Source: SHZI01 sp963802215 (GTDB lineage Bacteria > Pseudomonadota > Gammaproteobacteria > Steroidobacterales > GCA-2729495). From it: a DNA stretch of 64,000 bases. The DNA lies in NCBI GenBank assembly GCA_963802215.1, contig CAWDHQ010000001.1, positions 806,001 to 870,000 of the forward strand, given 5' to 3'. A program made the translations under genes and the position numbers. A model generated the notes under the pieces. It was not told the DNA's origin and ran no database searches. It worked only from the letters and a program-made list of their open reading frames with translations. How positions within the stretch are numbered: the stretch's first letter is position 1; each line of letters starts with the position of its first letter. Of this stretch, positions 60,799 through 64,000 are shown one piece after another.

Positions 60799-61800
60799 CT
60801 ACCGGCCGGCAACGGCCACAGGTCGCACCGAGCGCGCGATGGCTTCCACGGTTCGGACCGGTACTTCACCGACGGCGGTTATGAGGTAACCGCTGTTCAC
60901 GGTCGTCCACGCATTGGCCGCACCGATGCGGGATGGCCCCTCGCCCTGCTCCATCGGCGTCACGCCCGCCTCGATGAATACGGACACCGAGGCGACACCG
61001 TCCGTATAGACGAGGTGTTCCAGCGCGGCCGTGCCGGAGCGCGGGGAGCGAACTGCCCGCAATCTGAATCCCGGCGGTAGCGACTCGGCACGCCAGGCCG
61101 ATGCTTCGGCGCCCGCGGGCGCCGGAGGCGCGGACCGCTGTGAACGTTGCCGGGTGAAGCTGTCGATCGTCACGGACGGCTGCACCGCTGATTCTGGAAT
61201 GCGTTCCGGGAGACTGATGTCAGAAAACAGCAGCTGCTCGACCACGACGCCGTCATCGCTGGAAACCTGGACTTTGAGCGGCATTGCGGTGGCGTAGTCC
61301 AGCCAAAGGCTGTAACCGTAGCGGTAATTATCAGTCGGCCGGACAGTGACCATACGCGTTTCGCGACCAACCAGCCTGCCCCCGCTGGCGATTGCCAGGC
61401 GGTAGAAGCGATCATCGAAATTGACGTCGCGGGCGAACTGCTGGCGTAGCGGGCTGGAGTCCTGGCCTCCTTTGGCGCCTTCCCCGATCAGGACCTCCTT
61501 CTGGTCGGGAAGAATGCAGGTGACATCGTCACCCTGCCGGATGATCTCCCTGCCGACCTCATCCATGGCCGTTATCCGCTCGGTGGGCACGCCGTTCTCG
61601 ACCCGGTGCACGACGCGCATCACCGCCGCATCAGCACCATGCAGCTGGACGAGAGTACCTTCGTAGTTCAGGTACTCGAGCGCGTAGCCCATCCGGTCCA
61701 GCCAGCCCCGGGGATCGTCATCGGCCCCCGCAGGCCAAGCCAGGAAGGCGATAGCCCCGGCCAACAACGTGCGGACTGTCAGGCTGCACGCCCGGATCAT
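60799..61800 (-). CDS. rseB: Periplasmic sigma-E regulator RseB/MucB
   Basis: 333-residue protein with a signal peptide (LTVRTLLAGAIAFLAWPAG, cleavage about AGA-DDD). N-terminal domain resembles LolA/LppX lipid-binding folds (LEYLNYEGTLVQLHGADAA, MRVVHRVENG); C-terminal MucB domain follows. It binds RseA and protects it from proteolysis. Start overlaps the rseA stop by four bases. Confidence 0.93.
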   Translation of the reverse strand: MIRACSLTVRTLLAGAIAFLAWPAGADDDPRGWLDRMGYALEYLNYEGTLVQLHGADAAVMRVVHRVENGVPTERITAMDEVGREIIRQGDDVTCILPDQKEVLIGEGAKGGQDSSPLRQQFARDVNFDDRFYRLAIASGGRLVGRETRMVTVRPTDNYRYGYSLWLDYATAMPLKVQVSSDDGVVVEQLLFSDISLPERIPESAVQPSVTIDSFTRQRSQRSAPPAPAGAEASAWRAESLPPGFRLRAVRSPRSGTAALEHLVYTDGVASVSVFIEAGVTPMEQGEGPSRIGAANAWTTVNSGYLITAVGEVPVRTVEAIARSVRPVAVAGR

Positions 61801-62432
61801 CGGACGGCCGGCTGGTCTGCAGCTTGGGCCGCAACGGCATAGGCACGGTTGTTCACGATATGGGAGTCCGTTAGCTTGGCCGACAGCATCCCCGAGTACT
61901 CACCGTGATACACGAGATAGCTCGTCAGGCGCCTGGGGGACAGGGACGGCTGACCCGGGGTTCCCACGCGATCCGCCACCAGCGCCTGTGCACGCGCGGG
62001 TGTCAGCGTTGCCTGCTGGATTGCGGTTTGAGCCACAACGCGGTCCGTGAGCATTGCCCGGGACCCCGGGGCAGGCCGGAGCAGCGGCACCAGAGCCACG
62101 GCGACCAGTGCGACCCCGGCCGCAACGGCATACGGCAGAATCCCGGATCCACGCCGTGGGGCCGCGACCGGAGCGGATGTCGCCGTTTCATCAAGGGCTG
62201 CGCTCACCCGGGCACTGATCTGCAAGGCCGCCAGCCCGGCCGATCGAGCGCCGGCGGGCCCGCCCCGCAGGGTGCTGCCAATGAGGCCGTAGCGTGCGAC
62301 GCGTGCCCTGTGCTCTGGTGATCTCGCCAGCCGCGAGACCAGCAGTTCCAGCTCTGTCGCCGGCAACTCGTCGTCGAGCCAGGCCGACAACTGCTCGTCA
62401 ATGAGGGGAGTCTGATCCGGGCCGGTGCTCAT
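61797..62432 (-). CDS. rseA: Anti-sigma-E factor RseA/MucA
   Basis: 211-residue protein with a cytoplasmic sigma-binding domain (residues 1-80, EQLSAWLDDELPATELELL), one membrane helix (YAVAAGVALVAVALVPLLR, about 100-118) and a periplasmic part (AMLTDRVVAQTAIQQATL; YLVYHGEYSGML). Begins 42 nt after rpoE. Matches the gammaproteobacterial RseA plan. Confidence 0.9.
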   Translation of the reverse strand: MSTGPDQTPLIDEQLSAWLDDELPATELELLVSRLARSPEHRARVARYGLIGSTLRGGPAGARSAGLAALQISARVSAALDETATSAPVAAPRRGSGILPYAVAAGVALVAVALVPLLRPAPGSRAMLTDRVVAQTAIQQATLTPARAQALVADRVGTPGQPSLSPRRLTSYLVYHGEYSGMLSAKLTDSHIVNNRAYAVAAQAADQPAVR

Positions 62433-62474
62433 GGCAGTTGCTCTCTGTTCGGCATGGTTAGGCTTGTCGGTGTC

Positions 62475-63053
62475 TCAGGCGCCGGCCAGCGGCTTGATGG
62501 CCTCGTCGATGGCTTCGCGGGCCCGAAAGATGCGCGATCGAACCGTGCCGACCGGACAATCCATGGCGGCCGCAATCTCCTCGTAGCTGAGGCCCTCGAT
62601 CTCCCGCAGCACGATGGCGGTACGCAGCTCCTCCGGCAATGCTGCAATGGCCAACTCGACCGTCTCCCGGAGCTGCTCCTGCATGGCGATGCCCTCCGGG
62701 GTCTCCTCGTCGCGGAGCTGGGCGTTGCGCTCGGAGTATTCCGGATCCTGGGCGTCCAGATCGTACTCGACGGGCTTCCTCTGGAGCGCCACGAGGTAGT
62801 TCTTTGCCGTGTTGATGGCGATACGGTAAAGCCATGTGTAAAAGGCGCTTTCACCCCGAAAACCCGGCAAGGCCCGATAGGCCTTCACGAAGGCCTCCTG
62901 GGAGACATCGAGAGCTTCTGTCGGATCCCGCACATAGCGCATGACGAGCTTCACGATCTTCTGCTGGTACTTCAGCACCAGCAGGTCGAAGGCGCGCCGA
63001 TCACCCTGTTGGGCTCGCTCCACGAGAAGCTGATCGCCGCTTGTCCCTGCCAT
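62475..63053 (-). CDS. rpoE: RNA polymerase sigma factor RpoE/AlgU
   Basis: ECF sigma factor of 192 residues. Region 2 is VMRYVRDPTEALDVSQEAF and FYTWLYRIAINTAKNYLV; region 4 is VLREIEGLSYEEIAAAM followed by GTVRSRIFRAREAI. Controls the envelope-stress regulon. ATG 63053 starts at the family N-terminus (GDQLLVERAQQGDRRAF); the open frame above lies in the promoter. A sigma-E promoter is directly upstream. Confidence 0.98.
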   Translation of the reverse strand: MAGTSGDQLLVERAQQGDRRAFDLLVLKYQQKIVKLVMRYVRDPTEALDVSQEAFVKAYRALPGFRGESAFYTWLYRIAINTAKNYLVALQRKPVEYDLDAQDPEYSERNAQLRDEETPEGIAMQEQLRETVELAIAALPEELRTAIVLREIEGLSYEEIAAAMDCPVGTVRSRIFRAREAIDEAIKPLAGA

Positions 63054-63100
63054 GCCCGGGGTCCTGTGTCGGATCGCGGGCGCCGGCAACTCACAGGCGG

Positions 63101-63127
63101 GTAGACAGGCCACCGTCCCGAAAGTTC
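63101..63127 (-). promoter_or_regulatory. Predicted sigma-E promoter of rpoE
   Basis: On the minus strand: GAACTT (63127-63122), 16 nt, TCTAC (63105-63101), matching the sigma-E pattern GGAACTT-N16-TCTGA closely. The -10 lies about 48 nt before the rpoE ATG. Autoregulation by sigma-E is known from E. coli and Pseudomonas. Confidence 0.8.
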
Positions 63128-63266
63128 GCCCTGCGGCCCCGCACACCCCGGAATCATTCCCGGACTGCGACTCAGGTCCGGCAATACGCGGGTAGTGCAG
63201 CGCAGCGCCCGCGGCGATTCTACGTGAAACCTGACGGCTTAACCTGCCTGGCGTAAACGTCGCTGG

Positions 63267-63722
63267 TCAGCTGCCGGCGCCAGAGGCGTGCCGCAGGCGC
63301 ACGGCGAGGTGCCGCCACGTGTCCGGCGGCAGGCGGTCGCGAAAGAGGATCACCTGGGCGTGCTGCGTGGGGCCGCCGGCGAACGCGAGCCCGACCGCGA
63401 TAGCAGGCAATCTCCAGAAGCTCACGACGGTGACCGGCACCAGGTTGCCTGGTTCCCGTGCGAAGCCAAGCTGGAAGCAGCCATCGCCCGTAACCACTAT
63501 CCGGCTGACGTACCGGGGAGCGCGGGGTCCTGCCCTGCGCAGCTCGAGATACCCGTAGAACCCGACGAGCATCGTAGCGAAGGCCCTGGGCAGCGGCGGC
63601 AAACCACCGTAACCGAGCGCCACCAGCGCAAGCATTATCGAGCAGGCAATCAGCCACTGGACGCGGCGGCATCGTGGACGGTCAATGACGAGACTGCGCG
63701 AGAAGCCGCTGGATGAGTGCAT
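63267..63722 (-). CDS. ygfX: YgfX-like inner-membrane protein
   Basis: 151-residue protein with an N-terminal basic segment and two close hydrophobic segments (LIACSIMLALVALGYGGLP; AFATMLVGFYGYLEL), then a soluble part with SRIVVTGDGCFQLGF and ILFRDRLPPDTWRHLAVRL. This is the YgfX (CptA) plan. ATG 63722 overlaps the sdhE end by about 41 bases; no later start gives the N-terminal basic segment. Usually paired with sdhE (ygfY), as here. Confidence 0.75.
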   Translation of the reverse strand: MHSSSGFSRSLVIDRPRCRRVQWLIACSIMLALVALGYGGLPPLPRAFATMLVGFYGYLELRRAGPRAPRYVSRIVVTGDGCFQLGFAREPGNLVPVTVVSFWRLPAIAVGLAFAGGPTQHAQVILFRDRLPPDTWRHLAVRLRHASGAGS

Positions 63723-63927
63723 TGAGGCTGGCATCATCGGTGACAGCGCGACCGGCCAGCAAGTCGACAATCTCGGGATCCTGTGCAGAAAGCAGGGTCT
63801 CGAAGGCCATCTGGGCCGCCGGGGCCGCCGCCGGAAACTCCCGCTCCAGGTATCGGAGCAGCAGCACATCCAGCTCCCGCATCCCGCGCCGGCAGCGCCA
63901 CCGCAGTCGGGAAAGGCGCGTGTCCAA
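63682..63927 (-). CDS. sdhE: Succinate dehydrogenase assembly factor SdhE
   Basis: 81-residue protein helping covalent flavin attachment to SdhA. The family motif RCRRGMRELDVLLLRYLE carries the essential RGxxE-type Arg-Gly. The start is TTG 63927: an in-frame stop lies 18 bases above, and an ATG inside the motif would remove it. It follows the sdhB end by 15 bases. Confidence 0.92.
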   Translation of the reverse strand: MDTRLSRLRWRCRRGMRELDVLLLRYLEREFPAAAPAAQMAFETLLSAQDPEIVDLLAGRAVTDDASLNALIQRLLAQSRH

Positions 63928-63942
63928 GCTGCTGCCGGACCG

Positions 63943-64000
63943 CTAGAGGCGGCGCTCCGCGAGCATGCGCTTCGTAGCAGCGATTGCGCGCGCCGGATTG
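63943..64000 (-). CDS. sdhB: Succinate dehydrogenase iron-sulfur subunit, last codons
   Basis: Only the last 18 codons are in the window: NPARAIAATKRMLAERRL and a TAG stop. This aligns with the SdhB C-terminus (NPTRAIGHIKSMLLQRNA in E. coli), and sdhE follows directly. The short length limits certainty, but the context agrees. Confidence 0.75.
   Translation of the reverse strand, partial: NPARAIAATKRMLAERRL

Overview
The window is GC-rich chromosomal DNA from a gammaproteobacterium. The assignment rests on gene content and order: an aat-infA-clpA-clpS block, yceD-rpmF-plsX-fabH, rluC divergent from rne with a long rne leader, lolE-lolC-lolD, nagZ-hpt-mtiP, rpoE-rseA-rseB, lepB-rnc-era-recO-pdxJ-acpS and sdhB-sdhE-ygfX. 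The layout resembles Pseudomonas, Xanthomonas and Nevskiales-type genomes, but I cannot name a genus. Coding is dense with short or overlapping junctions. I see no insertion sequence, prophage, CRISPR array, tRNA or rRNA gene.

Left part (1-10.8 kb): the end of a DUF482 acyltransferase gene, then the N-degron set aat / clpA / clpS around infA, then a type II secretion operon of only four genes (gspC-D-E-F), followed by a small acidic PA3496-like protein. The GspE ATPase has lost all four zinc-binding cysteines. Next (10.8-16.8 kb) is a leftward SOS mutasome operon, lexA-imuA-imuB-dnaE2, behind two LexA boxes. From 17.1 to 21.2 kb are a Braun-type lipoprotein ending in lysine, a secreted CFI-box-CTERM protein, a periplasmic L,D-transpeptidase and an SLC13 transporter. 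The leftward block 21.2-24.0 kb is yceD-rpmF-plsX-fabH. It is followed by maf/yceF, rluC and rne; the rne leader is about 390 nt and carries several strong hairpins.

Middle part (28.7-42.8 kb): a leftward envelope block exbB-exbD-msbA-lpxK-kdsB-tyrosine phosphatase, comEC, a DUF2062 gene, and sfsA-lolE-lolC-lolD. A small accessory patch (41.3-42.8 kb) holds a VPxPA/PEP-CTERM protein with a G-run-rich upstream region and an orphan PIN-domain gene. Then come mfd, a beta-propeller lipoprotein-like or anchored protein, an MFS transporter, an unrecognised secreted protein and a PAS plus degenerate GGDEF protein.

Right part (50.7-64 kb): purine/MTA salvage (mtiP, hpt), nagZ, a second L,D-transpeptidase, rlmD, a PolB-like exonuclease, acpS-pdxJ-recO-era-rnc-DUF4845-lepB, a glutaredoxin-like protein, and rseB-rseA-rpoE with a near-consensus sigma-E promoter ahead of rpoE. 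The edge carries ygfX, sdhE and the last codons of sdhB. Most genes are conserved housekeeping. The less ordinary items are the rne leader, the zinc-less GspE, the two CTERM-sorted proteins, the catalytically dead-looking GGDEF gene with a palindrome over its start codon, and the reduced versions of several conserved gene clusters.
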